Part shown: piece after piece, positions 34,421 through 43,563 of the stretch
Layout: each line of letters opens with the position of its first letter
Numbering within the stretch: the first letter of the stretch is position 1
Assembly: GCF_034653355.1 (NCBI RefSeq)
Contig: NZ_JAYEER010000001.1
Location: 1,116,001-1,180,000, forward strand
Source: Nitrospirillum sp034653355
GTDB lineage: Bacteria > Pseudomonadota > Alphaproteobacteria > Azospirillales > Azospirillaceae
Direction of reading: 5' to 3'
Length of the DNA stretch: 64,000 nucleotides
The notes under the pieces: generated by a model
Told to the model about the DNA's origin: nothing
What the model saw: only the letters and a program-made list of their open reading frames with translations
Databases searched by the model: none
Program-made: the position numbers and the translations under genes

Positions 34421-35868
34421 ACAATCCGTCACACATGGATTGGGCCCGGCGTCTGATCCTCCATCCCAATCAGTTGGATGAGGTCGAGCTGTCGCGCGCG
34501 CTGGAACAGTTGGCGGCCGGTGCCGACTTCGCCGACATGTTCTTCGAAAGCACCAAGTCGCGCGAGTGGCGGCTGGACAACGGCAAGGTTTCGGCGGGCA
34601 GCTTTTCCATCGGCCAGGGGCTCGGCTCCCGCGCGGTGCGTGGCGATCAGGTTTCCTTCGCGCATACCGGTGACTTCCGCCCGGAGGCCATAAGATCCGC
34701 GCATCGGACGGTGCAGGCTCTGACCCGGTTGGGCGGCGGGGTGGCGGCCGCTCCCTCGGTGTCGCTCGTCCCACAGTTGACGGACCACGGGCTGTACCCC
34801 CGGAAGGACCCCTTGGCGTCCGCCGACCTGCTGCCCTGGGTCCAACTGCTGGAGAAGGTGGACATGCTGGCCAGGGCGGCGCATCCCGGCGTTCGCCAGG
34901 TCAACGCGTCCTTGTCATCGGCGCATCGGGTGGTGTTGATCGCCAATACCGATGGGCAGTTGGTTGCCGACGTGCGTCCCATGACGCGGCTGTTCATCCA
35001 TATCGTGCTGGAGCGTGCCGGGACCCGCGCGCAAGGAAGCGCGGGCGTTGGTGGACGGTACGGCCTGGAGGGCCTGGAGGATGAGGTGGTGGCGTCCACC
35101 ATATCCCAGGCCGTGCGTGTCGCCACCGTCAACCTGGACGCCCGGCCGGCACCAGGGGGGGTGATGCCGGTGGTGCTGGGGCCGGGCTATGCCGGCGTCC
35201 TGTTCCATGAGGCGGTCGGCCACGGCCTTGAGGGCGATCATCACCGCAAGGGCCTTTCCGCCTTCACCGGCCGCATGGGGGAACGGATCGCGCCCGAGAC
35301 GGTGACGGTGCTGGATGACGGATCCTTGCCCGGCCAGCTGGGCAGCGTCGGCATCGATGACGAAGGAACGCCTGGGCAAAGGAACGCCCTCATCGAGAAC
35401 GGGATATTGACGGGGCTGATGCAGGACCGCCTGAACGCCCGCCTCATGAACATGAGGCCGACGGGAAATGCGCGGCGCCAGTCCTATGCGCATCTTCCCA
35501 TGCCGCGGATGACGAACACCTTCCTCCTGGCCGGCCAGGAGGATCCGACCGACATCGTCGCGTCGGTGGGGCGTGGCATCTATGCCCCCCGCATGGGGGG
35601 CGGCCAGGTGGATATCACCAGCGGCCGTTTCAACTTCACCGCCGTCGAGGCCTATCTCATCGAGGGCGGCAAGATCACCGCCCCGGTGAAGGGCGTGACG
35701 CTGGTGGGCGTGGGACATGAGGCGCTGCGCCACATCCGTGCCGTCGGCCATGACTGGGCACTGGATGAGGGAATCGCGACCTGCGGCAAAGCGGGCCAGA
35801 CGATAAGCGTCAGCGTGGGACAGCCGACCCTGCGGATCGACGAAATGGTTGTAAGTGGCAGTGTGTGA
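34417..35868 (+). CDS. TldD-family metalloprotease subunit
   Basis: A 483-aa catalytic partner of TldE. The zinc motif HEAVGH (His264, Glu265, His269) followed by GLEGDHHRKG is intact, as are GSVGIDDEGTPGQRN, the C-terminal ATCGKAGQ with its conserved Cys, and VGRGIYAPRMGGGQVDITSG. It probably trims short peptides through a narrow chamber. As a second, operon-borne copy it is more likely devoted to the peptide imported by the adjacent ABC protein than to housekeeping (inference). Confidence 0.88.
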   Translation: MNNPSHMDWARRLILHPNQLDEVELSRALEQLAAGADFADMFFESTKSREWRLDNGKVSAGSFSIGQGLGSRAVRGDQVSFAHTGDFRPEAIRSAHRTVQALTRLGGGVAAAPSVSLVPQLTDHGLYPRKDPLASADLLPWVQLLEKVDMLARAAHPGVRQVNASLSSAHRVVLIANTDGQLVADVRPMTRLFIHIVLERAGTRAQGSAGVGGRYGLEGLEDEVVASTISQAVRVATVNLDARPAPGGVMPVVLGPGYAGVLFHEAVGHGLEGDHHRKGLSAFTGRMGERIAPETVTVLDDGSLPGQLGSVGIDDEGTPGQRNALIENGILTGLMQDRLNARLMNMRPTGNARRQSYAHLPMPRMTNTFLLAGQEDPTDIVASVGRGIYAPRMGGGQVDITSGRFNFTAVEAYLIEGGKITAPVKGVTLVGVGHEALRHIRAVGHDWALDEGIATCGKAGQTISVSVGQPTLRIDEMVVSGSV

Positions 35869-35883
35869 CGTGGAGGAATTGGA

Positions 35884-36207
35884 ATGAAAAAAGCGACCAG
35901 CGTGAATACAGCCGAATTTGATTCAAAGGTCATTGGTGCCGAGAAGCCGGCACTGGTGGACTTCTGGGCACCTTGGTGTGGCCCTTGCCGTGCGCTGGCA
36001 CCGATACTTGATGAGGTCGCCACCGATTTTGATGGCGAGATGAATGTCTATAAAGTGGACATCGAGGCGGAGCCGGACGTGGCCGCCCGCTTCGGGGTGC
36101 AGGCCGTGCCCGTGCTGATCCTGTTCAAGGGCGGCGAGGAGATCCATCGCCGGGTCGGCACCCTCTCGCGCACGCAGCTCACGGCCATCATCGAGCAGAA
36201 ATTATGA
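35884..36207 (+). CDS. Thioredoxin
   Basis: A 107-aa cytoplasmic thioredoxin with the classic active site FWAPWCGPCR and the cis-proline region QAVPVLILFKGGE. GGAGG lies upstream of ATG 35884. It sits 15 bp after tldD and overlaps the next gene by 4 nt, so it belongs to the operon. It may reduce disulphides of the imported peptide or of a partner enzyme. Confidence 0.93.
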   Translation: MKKATSVNTAEFDSKVIGAEKPALVDFWAPWCGPCRALAPILDEVATDFDGEMNVYKVDIEAEPDVAARFGVQAVPVLILFKGGEEIHRRVGTLSRTQLTAIIEQKL

Positions 36208-37052
36208 CGGTCAGCATGTCCGCGTTTCACGGCCGTCCGGAATTGAAGCAGAGGCTGCTCGATAGCATCGACGGGCTGATCGGCCACGGGCATATCCAGG
36301 GCCAACGGAATGCCAAACCGCTCACCAGCCTGATGTCCACCGACTGTGAGGCGTTCTCGGAGTTCTACGGCTTGCCTCTGTCCTTGGTCATGTTGTTGGA
36401 CAGCATGCCGGTCTATGCGGGCGATGAGGTCGCCATCGCGGCCTGGCGGGACTTGGTGGTGGCCATCAGGCCAGGAGCGGACCTGAACCCCGCGTTACAT
36501 GGCTACCTGCTGATGATGATGGCCTCACCCCGGGACGACATTGATCCATCGGATATCCAAGGCCGATTGTCGAAACTTCACCAGAGGCTTTTCGCGGGGG
36601 AGGTGGTGCCGCGTGCCGAGTGGGCCAGCCTTCGCAAGGAACTGGTCGCCTTGTCGGAAGAGAAGCTCCCGCCGGGCGATCGTCGCAAGTTGCAATATTC
36701 CGTTTGGGAAGCGGCGGCCTGGCCGCTGAGCAACTCCCCCAGCATGCTGGTGCAGATGTTCAGGAATTGGGGGCTCCTGAGCGAGCTGGAGCCGGATCCG
36801 GAATGGTCCGATGCCGATGAGGCCCGCAAGGATAAGGTTCTCAGCGAGATTTGGGAGGAACAGGCTCCGGCGCGCACCGCGGGCAAACTGCCGGAATACC
36901 CAGCCTTGTTCAGGGCGCGCGAGCCTGACCTGGCGGGCCGGTTCGAGGCCCATCTGGCCCGTGCCAACGCAGGTGTCCGCGCGCGATGGGGCGAGGCGAT
37001 CAAGTATTTGGCGATGCTGTTCAGGGAGAACGCCACCGCGGGGGAGGCCTGA
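36204..37052 (+). CDS. Uncharacterised helical protein in the TldD/E operon
   Basis: A 282-aa soluble protein that I do not recognise. It is rich in predicted helices, with no signal peptide or membrane segment. Noticeable stretches are STDCEAFSEFYGLPLSLVML near residue 50, WRDLVVAIRPGADLNPALHG and SVWEAAAWPLSNSPSMLVQM. Only one Cys is present and no metal motif is obvious. The 4-nt overlap with thioredoxin shows it is co-translated. It could be a partner or specificity factor of the peptide-handling system. Confidence 0.7.
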   Translation: MTVSMSAFHGRPELKQRLLDSIDGLIGHGHIQGQRNAKPLTSLMSTDCEAFSEFYGLPLSLVMLLDSMPVYAGDEVAIAAWRDLVVAIRPGADLNPALHGYLLMMMASPRDDIDPSDIQGRLSKLHQRLFAGEVVPRAEWASLRKELVALSEEKLPPGDRRKLQYSVWEAAAWPLSNSPSMLVQMFRNWGLLSELEPDPEWSDADEARKDKVLSEIWEEQAPARTAGKLPEYPALFRAREPDLAGRFEAHLARANAGVRARWGEAIKYLAMLFRENATAGEA

Positions 37053-37076
37053 CGGAACGCTTGAGAGGTCCGCCTG

Positions 37077-37181
37077 GTGTCGCCGGAATATGTGCGTCCC
37101 CACGTCAAGGCGCAAAAGAACGACGACCGGGATGCGGCGGCGACTGCGGAAGCGGCGACGCGGCCGACACCGCGCTGTTAA
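37077..37181 (+). CDS. Possible small peptide gene (34 aa, C-terminal Cys)
   Basis: A GTG-started frame preceded by GAGAGG (about 10-nt spacing) encodes a hydrophilic peptide starting MSPEYVRPHV and ending TRPTPRC. It lies 24 bp after the unknown gene at the end of the receptor-ABC-TldE/D operon. Leader-like composition and a lone terminal Cys make a RiPP precursor conceivable. It may equally be a chance frame, and coding cannot be shown from one sequence. Confidence 0.22.
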   Translation: MSPEYVRPHVKAQKNDDRDAAATAEAATRPTPRC

Positions 37182-37201
37182 TCGGCGTGAAGCTTGTATG
37201 C

Positions 37202-37222
37202 AACGGGGGGCTGTCCCCCGTT
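37202..37222 (+). terminator. Stem-loop after the TldD/E operon
   Basis: The arms AACGGGGG and CCCCCGTT enclose a 5-nt loop, 150 bp beyond the last sure gene of the operon and before the TetR gene. It is a plausible terminator though no T tract follows. Confidence 0.4.
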
Positions 37223-37306
37223 CCGACGGAGAATACCAAGACAGTTGCGGGCACCGGGCGGCTTTGCCAATGTCCGCCCCAGTCACCGTCTTGAATTGGG
37301 ACTGAA

Positions 37307-37948
37307 ATGCAGCAGGATGGGCCGGAAGCCGAGCCAGTGGATATTTCCTTGACCAAAAGGCCGCGCCGGGCGCCCTCGGGACCACGCCTGGGGCGGGAGG
37401 ACTGGGTGCTGGCGGCCAAGAAGACCCTGGTGGCGCGCGGGATCGAGGCGGTGAAGGTCGACCGGCTGGCCAAGGGCTTCGGCGTCACCCGGGGCAGCTT
37501 CTACTGGCATTTCAAGAGCCGGGGTGAGCTGCTGCAGGCGCTTCTGACCTATTGGCAGGACACCAACACCACCGCCTTGCGCGCCGCCGTTGCCAGCAGC
37601 ACGGACGGCATCGCGCAGTTCCGGGCGGTCATCCGCGTCTGGGTCGACGAGAAGGACTTCTCACCCAGCTTCGACACGGCTGTCCGCGACTGGGCGCGCC
37701 AGGCGAAGGCCGTGGCGGCCCTGCTGCGCAAGGTGGATGAGGAGCGCATCCAACTGCTCAGCGGCATCTTCCGCAACCTTGGTCATGACGAGGCGGAAAG
37801 CGCGGTGCGCGCCCGGGTGTTGTACTACCACCAGGTCGGCTATTACGCGCTGGCCATCAAGGAAAGCCGCGCGGACCGCTTGGCCACCCTGCCGTATTAT
37901 TACAAAATCCTGACCGGCCTGACGCCGCCGGCCAACGGCATCCTTTAA
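37307..37948 (+). CDS. TetR-family transcriptional regulator
   Basis: A 213-aa protein with a TetR helix-turn-helix in its first third (AAKKTLVARGIEAVKVDRLA, then FGVTRGSFYWHFKSRGELLQ) and a helical ligand domain. It is convergent with purU and close to the sox operon. The palindromes near 38909 and 39056 upstream of purU and soxB would suit a TetR dimer, so it may control one-carbon/sarcosine genes (inference). Confidence 0.85.
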   Translation: MQQDGPEAEPVDISLTKRPRRAPSGPRLGREDWVLAAKKTLVARGIEAVKVDRLAKGFGVTRGSFYWHFKSRGELLQALLTYWQDTNTTALRAAVASSTDGIAQFRAVIRVWVDEKDFSPSFDTAVRDWARQAKAVAALLRKVDEERIQLLSGIFRNLGHDEAESAVRARVLYYHQVGYYALAIKESRADRLATLPYYYKILTGLTPPANGIL

Positions 37949-37974
37949 GCCGCCGCCTATCCACAGGTCGCGCC

Positions 37975-38834
37975 TCAGGAAAAGACCACGGTCTTCCGGC
38001 CGTTGAGGATAACGCGGTGCTCAGCGTGCCAACGCACCGCGCGCGCCAGGACCGTGCACTCGATGTCCCGGCCCATCTCCACCAGCCGCTCGGGCGTCTG
38101 ACTGTGGTCCACCCGCTCCACTCCCTGTTCGATGATGGGGCCTTCGTCCAGGTCGGTGGTGACGTAGTGGGCCGTGGCGCCGATGAGTTTCACACCGCGC
38201 GCATGGGCCTGGTGATAGGGCTTGGCGCCCTTGAAACTGGGCAGGAAGCTATGATGGATGTTGATGCAGCGGCCGGCCAGCGCGGCGCACAGTTCCGGCG
38301 ATAGGATCTGCATGTACCGCGCCAGCACCACCAGGTCGGCGCGCGTCCCCCCACCAGGTTCAGCAGGCGCGCCTCCTGTTCCGTCTTGGTCGCGCTGGTG
38401 AGGGGAAGGTGGTGGTAGGGCAGGCCGCTCCATTCCACGAAGGAGCGCATGTCGGCGTGGTTGGAGACGACGCCGACCATCGTCACTGGCAACAGGCCGG
38501 CCCGCCAGCGGTGCAGCAAATCGAACAGGCAATGCCCGAAGCGGGAAACCGCGATCAGGACGCGGGGGCGGACGGCCATGTCGAACAGCGCCCAGGTCAT
38601 GGCGAATCCTTCGCCAACAGCGGCGAAGCCCCTTTCCAACCGCGCCAAATCCACGGCCGGATCCTCCAGCCGGAATTCCACCCGCATATAAAAGGTCTCG
38701 GTGTCGGGATCATTGAACTGGCTTGATTCCACGATCGATGCGCCATGGGCGGCCAGGAAGCCGGCAACCGCGGCGACGATGCCCCGCCGGTCAGGACATT
38801 TCAGCGTCAGGACGCAGGTGGAAGGCGCCGACAT
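37975..38834 (-). CDS. purU: Formyltetrahydrofolate deformylase PurU, frameshifted
   Basis: PurU hydrolyses 10-formyl-THF to formate and THF. The N-terminal ACT domain (STCVLTLKCPDRRGIVAAVA) and the transformylase-like domain (VLIAVSRFGHCLFDLLHRWR; then in another frame LVVLARYMQILSP, NIHHSFLPSFKGAKPYHQA, GATAHYVTTDLDEGPII) are both clear. The frames join at the C run 38347-38352 (a G run on the coding strand): one extra G restores family spacing between LNLV and ADLVVLARYMQ, giving about 286 aa. The gene is divergent from soxBDAG, with which PurU is functionally tied through C1-THF. The break may be an error. Confidence 0.85.
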
Positions 38835-38906
38835 GGGGCGGAACTCCGCTGGCAGGGGGCTGGGGAAGGTGGCGTCGCGGGGAGGTTGGTTCGTAGTCGC
38901 GGAACA

Positions 38907-39069
38907 ATACAGTAGTGTACTGTTTCTCCATGTCAACGGTCATGTCTCCGCCGGGTGTCGAGATTCGGCCTCGGTCACTCGGACCGTTTTCTTTTGTGCC
39001 CAAGAATGGGCCAAAGATCCCTTGTTAGCGACATCTCATTGCGCTACGGTCAAACATACAGTTCTGTAT
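38907..39069. promoter_or_regulatory. Two ATACAG palindromes in the purU-soxB divergent region
   Basis: ACAGTA-N3-TACTGT lies at 38909-38923, preceded by AT, and ATACAG-N2-CTGTAT lies at 39056-39069. They share the half-site ATACAG. One lies about 75 nt before purU and the other about 22 nt before soxB. They probably bind one dimeric repressor, perhaps the TetR protein at 37307. Confidence 0.45.
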
Positions 39070-39090
39070 TGAATGATAAGAGATCGGGCA

Positions 39091-40341
39091 ATGGGCGGCT
39101 ATTCGGCGTTGGGTTTGCTGCGACACGGCTTGGGCGCGAAGGCTTGGCCGCCGGCATGGCGGGAGGCATCGCCCCGGGAACGCTACCGGGTGGTCATCAT
39201 CGGCGGCGGTGGGCATGGCCTGGCCACCGCCTACTATCTGGCCAGGAACCACGGCATCCGGGACGTGGCGGTGCTGGAAAAGGGCTGGATCGGCGGCGGC
39301 AACACCGGCCGTAACACCACCATCGTGCGGTCCAACTACTACTACCCGGAAAGCGCCGCCCTCTATGATCTGTCACTCAAGCTGTATGAGGGCCTGTCGC
39401 GCGAGCTGGATTACAACATCATGCTCAGCCAGCGCGGCATGATGACCGTGGCTCACAGCCGGCACGAACTGGACATGGTGCGGCGGTGGGCTGGCGCCAT
39501 CCGGGCCAACGGCATCGATTCCGAATTGCTGAGCCCGGTGGAGGTCGCCCGCCTGGCGCCCCTCTTCGATACCAGTCCGCAGGCCCGCTATCCCGTCTGG
39601 GGTGGCTTCATCCAGCGGCGCGGCGGCACGGCCCGGCACGACGCCGTGGCCTGGGGGTATGCCCGGGCCGCCAGCACGTTGGGCGTGGACATCATCCAGA
39701 ACTGCGAGGTCACCGCCATCCGCCGCGATCCCACCGGCCGGGCGACCGGGGTGGGGACGTCGCGGGGGGAAATCGCGGCCGACAGCGTGGTCATGGCCGT
39801 CGCTGGCCACAGCACCGCCGTCGCCGACATGGCGGGCTTCCGCCTGCCTGTCACCAGCTACGCCCTACAGGCCATGGTGTCGGAACCGGTGAAGCCTGTG
39901 CTGGACGTGGTCGTGCTGTCGCTCGCCACCGGTCTCTATGTCAGCCAGAGCGACAAGGGGGAGATGGTCCTGGGCGGCGCGCTGGACCTCTACAATTCCT
40001 ACGGCCAGCGCGGCAATCTGCCGACGGCGATAAACGTGGCCGGTGCCGCGGCGGAGCAGTTTCCCGCCCTGGGGCGGCTGCGCATGCTGCGGCAATGGGC
40101 CGGCATCGTCGACGTCGTGCAGGATTCAAGCCCCATCCTAGGCGAAAGCCCGGTGCCGGGCCTGTACATCAACTGCGGCTGGGGCACCGGCGGCTTCAAG
40201 GCCATACCCGCCGGCGGCTGGCTGACGGCCCATCATGTGGCGACCGGCCATTCCCACGCCATTGCGACCCCGTTTTCCCTCCGGCGGTTCACCACCGGCG
40301 CCCTGATCGACGAGGCCGCCGCGGCCGGCATCGCGCACTAG
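39091..40341 (+). CDS. soxB: Sarcosine oxidase beta subunit SoxB
   Basis: A 416-aa flavoprotein subunit of heterotetrameric sarcosine oxidase, which demethylates sarcosine to glycine, H2O2 and methylene-THF. The N-terminus MGGYSALGLLRHGLG matches the family start, followed by the FAD loop VVIIGGGGHGLATAYYLARN and VLEKGWIGGGNTGRNTTIVR, where the covalent-FMN His region and binding residues fall. An upstream ATG at 39073 is less likely. First gene of soxBDAG. Confidence 0.93.
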   Translation: MGGYSALGLLRHGLGAKAWPPAWREASPRERYRVVIIGGGGHGLATAYYLARNHGIRDVAVLEKGWIGGGNTGRNTTIVRSNYYYPESAALYDLSLKLYEGLSRELDYNIMLSQRGMMTVAHSRHELDMVRRWAGAIRANGIDSELLSPVEVARLAPLFDTSPQARYPVWGGFIQRRGGTARHDAVAWGYARAASTLGVDIIQNCEVTAIRRDPTGRATGVGTSRGEIAADSVVMAVAGHSTAVADMAGFRLPVTSYALQAMVSEPVKPVLDVVVLSLATGLYVSQSDKGEMVLGGALDLYNSYGQRGNLPTAINVAGAAAEQFPALGRLRMLRQWAGIVDVVQDSSPILGESPVPGLYINCGWGTGGFKAIPAGGWLTAHHVATGHSHAIATPFSLRRFTTGALIDEAAAAGIAH

Positions 40342-40351
40342 AGGTTCCCTG

Positions 40352-40630
40352 ATGTTGCTTATTTCCTGCCCCCACTGCGGCCCGCGCGACGAGGTGGAAT
40401 TCCGCTGTGGCGGAGAGGCCCATCTGACCCGGCCCGGGCCACCGGACACGGTCAGCGACGACATTTGGGCTGGCTACCTGTTCATGCGCCGGAACCCGCG
40501 CGGCCTGCACTACGAACGTTGGCTGCACGCCGCCGGGTGCCGTACCTGGTTCAATGTGGCCCGGGACACCGTCACGCACGAGATCAAGGTGGTCTACGCC
40601 ATGGGCCAGCCCCGGCCGGAGTGTACGTGA
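40352..40630 (+). CDS. soxD: Sarcosine oxidase delta subunit SoxD
   Basis: A 92-aa small subunit: LLISCPHCGPRDEVEFRCGG carries three of the four zinc cysteines, with a later Cys in HAAGCRTWFNVARDT, and SDDIWAGYLFMRRNPRGLH is typical of SoxD. AGAGG precedes the ATG by 8-9 nt. The stop overlaps the soxA start (TGATG). Confidence 0.93.
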   Translation: MLLISCPHCGPRDEVEFRCGGEAHLTRPGPPDTVSDDIWAGYLFMRRNPRGLHYERWLHAAGCRTWFNVARDTVTHEIKVVYAMGQPRPECT

Positions 40631-43563
40631 TGGCCCGCCAGTCCCATCGACTGCTGGCCGGCGGCCTGGTCGACCGCACCCGCCCCTTGCGCTTCACCTT
40701 CGATGGCCGGCCCTACCAGGGGTACCAGGGGGACACCCTGGCTTCCGCCTTGCTGGCCAACGGTGTGACGGTGGTGGGCCGCAGCTTCAAGTATCATCGA
40801 CCCCGGGGCATCATGGCCGCCGGCGTGGAAGAGCCCAACGCCATCGTCACCGTGGGCCAGGGCGCCGCCGCCGTCCCCAACCTGAAGGCCACGGAGGTCG
40901 ATCTGACCGATGGCCTGGTGGCGACCGCCGTGAACTGCTGGCCGTCCGCCCGCCGTGACCTGGGCGCGTTGATCGGCCTGCTGGGCCCGTTCATGCCTTC
41001 CGGCTTCTATTACAAGACCTTCAAGTGGCCGCATTGGCACTGGTATGAGGGCCTGGTGCGCCGGGCCGCCGGCCTGGGCAAGACGCCCACCGGCCCCGAC
41101 CCGGACAGCTATGAGCATCTGCACGCCCACTGCGACGTCCTGGTGGTGGGAACCGGTCCCGCCGGGCTGGCGGCGGCCATGGTGGCCGGTGCCGCCGGAG
41201 CGCGGGTGCTGGTGGTGGAGCAGGAGGCGGCGCTGGGCGGCAGCCTGCTCTATTCCGGTGCCGTCGTCGATGGCATGCCGGGACGGGAGTGGGCGGCACG
41301 CCGGATCCATGCCCTGGCCGCGATGCCCGAGGTGACGCTGCTGCCCCGCACCACTGCCACCGGCTACTACGACCACAACGCCCTCAGCCTGCTGCAGCGG
41401 ATCGATGACGGCAGCGGCAGGCCCCGGCAGCGCCTGTGGCAGGTGCGCGCGCGCCGGGTGGTGCTGGCCACCGGCGCCCTGGAGCGGCCGCTGGTGTTCC
41501 CGGGCAACGACCGGCCGGGCGTCATGCTGCTATCGTCCGCCTGCCGTTATGCCAACCACTACGGCGTGGCGGCCGGCCGGCGCCTGGTGGTGTTCACCAA
41601 CAACGATACCGCCTACGGCCACGCCCTGGCGCTGTGCGGCGCCGGGATCACCGTGGCCGCGGTGGTCGACTGTCGCGAGGTCCGTACGACGGCGGCGGTG
41701 GCGCTGGAACAGGCCGGCATCCCGGTGATCCGGCAGGGCGTGGTGGAAAGGACCCACGGGCGGGCGGGGCTGACCGCCGTCACCATCGCGACGCCCGGTG
41801 GCCGCCGGCGTGTGTCATGCGATGCCCTGGGCATGGCCGGCGGCTGGAACCCGGTGGTGCATTTGCATTGCCAGGCGGGCGGGGGCCTGCGCTGGGACGA
41901 GGCGGGCCTGATGTTCACGCCTGGCCCGGCGCGGCAGGCTTGCCGCAGCGCCGGGGCCGGCAACGGTAGCCTGGGGCTGGCGGATTGCCTGGCGGAAGGG
42001 CACGCGGCCGGCCTGGACGCGGTGGCCGCCTGCGGCCTGGCGCCAACCGGGACCGCCACCCCGCGAGCGGAAGCGGCATCCTCCCTGGCCATCCAGGCGC
42101 TATGGAGTGTGCCCGGCGGCAAGGCCTGGGTGGATTTCCAGAATGACGTCACCGCCGACGACATCGTTCTGGCGGCGGCCGAGAACTTCCGCTCCGTCGA
42201 GCACCTGAAGCGCTATACCACCCTGGGCATGGCGGTGGACCAAGGCAAGACCAGCAACGTCAACGGCCTGGCCATCCTGGCCCGGCAATGCGGCCTCAGC
42301 ATCCCGCGGACCGGAACCACGCGCTTCCGGCCGCCCTATACGCCCGTGACCTTGAGTGCCTTTCGCGGTCCCTACCGGGCGAACCTGTTCCGGCCCCGGC
42401 GCCTGATGCCGGCCCATGACTGGCATCAGGCCCATGGCGCCGTCTTCGAGGACTTCAGCGGCTGGCAGCGACCGGCCCACTACCTGCGGCCAGGCGAGGA
42501 TCGCGACCAGGCGGTCCGCCGCGAAGCCTTGGCCGTGCGCACCGCCGCCGGCCTGTTCGAGGGATCGCCCCTGGGCAAGATCGAGGTCAAGGGCCCGGAT
42601 GCCGCCGATTTCCTGGATCGCGTCTACGTGAACACGATGTCGACCCTGAAACTCGGGCGCCTGCGCTACGGTCTGATGGCCAATGAGAACGGCGTTATCA
42701 TGGATGACGGCGTGGTGGCGCGGCTGGCGCCGGACCATTTCCTGGTGGGCACCAGCAGCGGCAACGCCGGCCGCGTCGCTGAGTGGCTGGAGGAATGGCT
42801 ACAGTGCGAGTGGACCGGCCTGCGGGTGTTGACCGCGCCCGTGACCAGCGCCTGGGCCACCCTGACCCTGACGGGGCCTCGGGCACGCGCCATCCTGGAC
42901 CAGGTCGGGGTGGATTTCGATCCAGGTGCCCAGCATTTCCCTCACATGGCCTTCCGCGACGGCCATGTGGCGGGCATTCCCGCCCGCGTCGCCCGGGTGA
43001 GCTTCACAGGCGAAGTGTCCTACGAGATCAACGTGCCGGCGGGGGAAGGGACCGCCCTGTGGCGGCGAATCATGACCGTGGGCGCCCCCCTGGGGCTGCA
43101 ACCCGTGGGCGTGGATGCCTGGATGGATCTGCGTACGGAGAAGGGCTACCTGCATGTCGGGGCCGACACCGACGGCACCACCACGCCCCTGGACGTGGGC
43201 TGGGGTCCGGTCATCGCGCGCAAGGCCAAGGATTTCGTGGGCAAGCGCTCGCTGATGCGGCCGGATGCCTTGCGTGGCGACAGGCTGAATTTCGTCGGCC
43301 TGGAACCCGTGGACCCCACCCAGCCCCTGCCTGTGGGGGCCCAGTTGACGCTGGATGCCGCCGAGGGCGGCCCGACGGGCGGTCATGTCACGTCCGGCTG
43401 TGTCAGCGCCGTGCTGGGCCGTCCCGTGGCCCTGGCCATGATACGCGGCGGACGGGACCGCATGAATCAGCTGGCGTGGGTCCTGGGACCGTCCAGTCCC
43501 ATCCCGGCCCGCATCGTCCCACCCTTATTCTATGATCCGGAAGGAGAACGGCTGAATGCCTGA
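40630..43563 (+). CDS. soxA: Sarcosine oxidase alpha subunit SoxA
   Basis: A 977-aa subunit, close to the usual ~1000 aa. The N-terminal ferredoxin-like part (LRFTFDGRPYQGYQGDTLAS, FKYHRPRGI) is followed by an NAD/FAD oxidoreductase domain (VLVVGTGPAGLAAAMVAG; ATGALERPLVFPGNDRPG) and a C-terminal aminomethyltransferase (GcvT-like) domain from ~590 that binds THF (FLDRVYVNTMSTLKLGRLRY, GEVSYEINVP, EKGYLHVGADTDGTTTPLDV). It is coupled to soxD and overlaps soxG by 8 nt. Confidence 0.93.
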   Translation: MARQSHRLLAGGLVDRTRPLRFTFDGRPYQGYQGDTLASALLANGVTVVGRSFKYHRPRGIMAAGVEEPNAIVTVGQGAAAVPNLKATEVDLTDGLVATAVNCWPSARRDLGALIGLLGPFMPSGFYYKTFKWPHWHWYEGLVRRAAGLGKTPTGPDPDSYEHLHAHCDVLVVGTGPAGLAAAMVAGAAGARVLVVEQEAALGGSLLYSGAVVDGMPGREWAARRIHALAAMPEVTLLPRTTATGYYDHNALSLLQRIDDGSGRPRQRLWQVRARRVVLATGALERPLVFPGNDRPGVMLLSSACRYANHYGVAAGRRLVVFTNNDTAYGHALALCGAGITVAAVVDCREVRTTAAVALEQAGIPVIRQGVVERTHGRAGLTAVTIATPGGRRRVSCDALGMAGGWNPVVHLHCQAGGGLRWDEAGLMFTPGPARQACRSAGAGNGSLGLADCLAEGHAAGLDAVAACGLAPTGTATPRAEAASSLAIQALWSVPGGKAWVDFQNDVTADDIVLAAAENFRSVEHLKRYTTLGMAVDQGKTSNVNGLAILARQCGLSIPRTGTTRFRPPYTPVTLSAFRGPYRANLFRPRRLMPAHDWHQAHGAVFEDFSGWQRPAHYLRPGEDRDQAVRREALAVRTAAGLFEGSPLGKIEVKGPDAADFLDRVYVNTMSTLKLGRLRYGLMANENGVIMDDGVVARLAPDHFLVGTSSGNAGRVAEWLEEWLQCEWTGLRVLTAPVTSAWATLTLTGPRARAILDQVGVDFDPGAQHFPHMAFRDGHVAGIPARVARVSFTGEVSYEINVPAGEGTALWRRIMTVGAPLGLQPVGVDAWMDLRTEKGYLHVGADTDGTTTPLDVGWGPVIARKAKDFVGKRSLMRPDALRGDRLNFVGLEPVDPTQPLPVGAQLTLDAAEGGPTGGHVTSGCVSAVLGRPVALAMIRGGRDRMNQLAWVLGPSSPIPARIVPPLFYDPEGERLNA

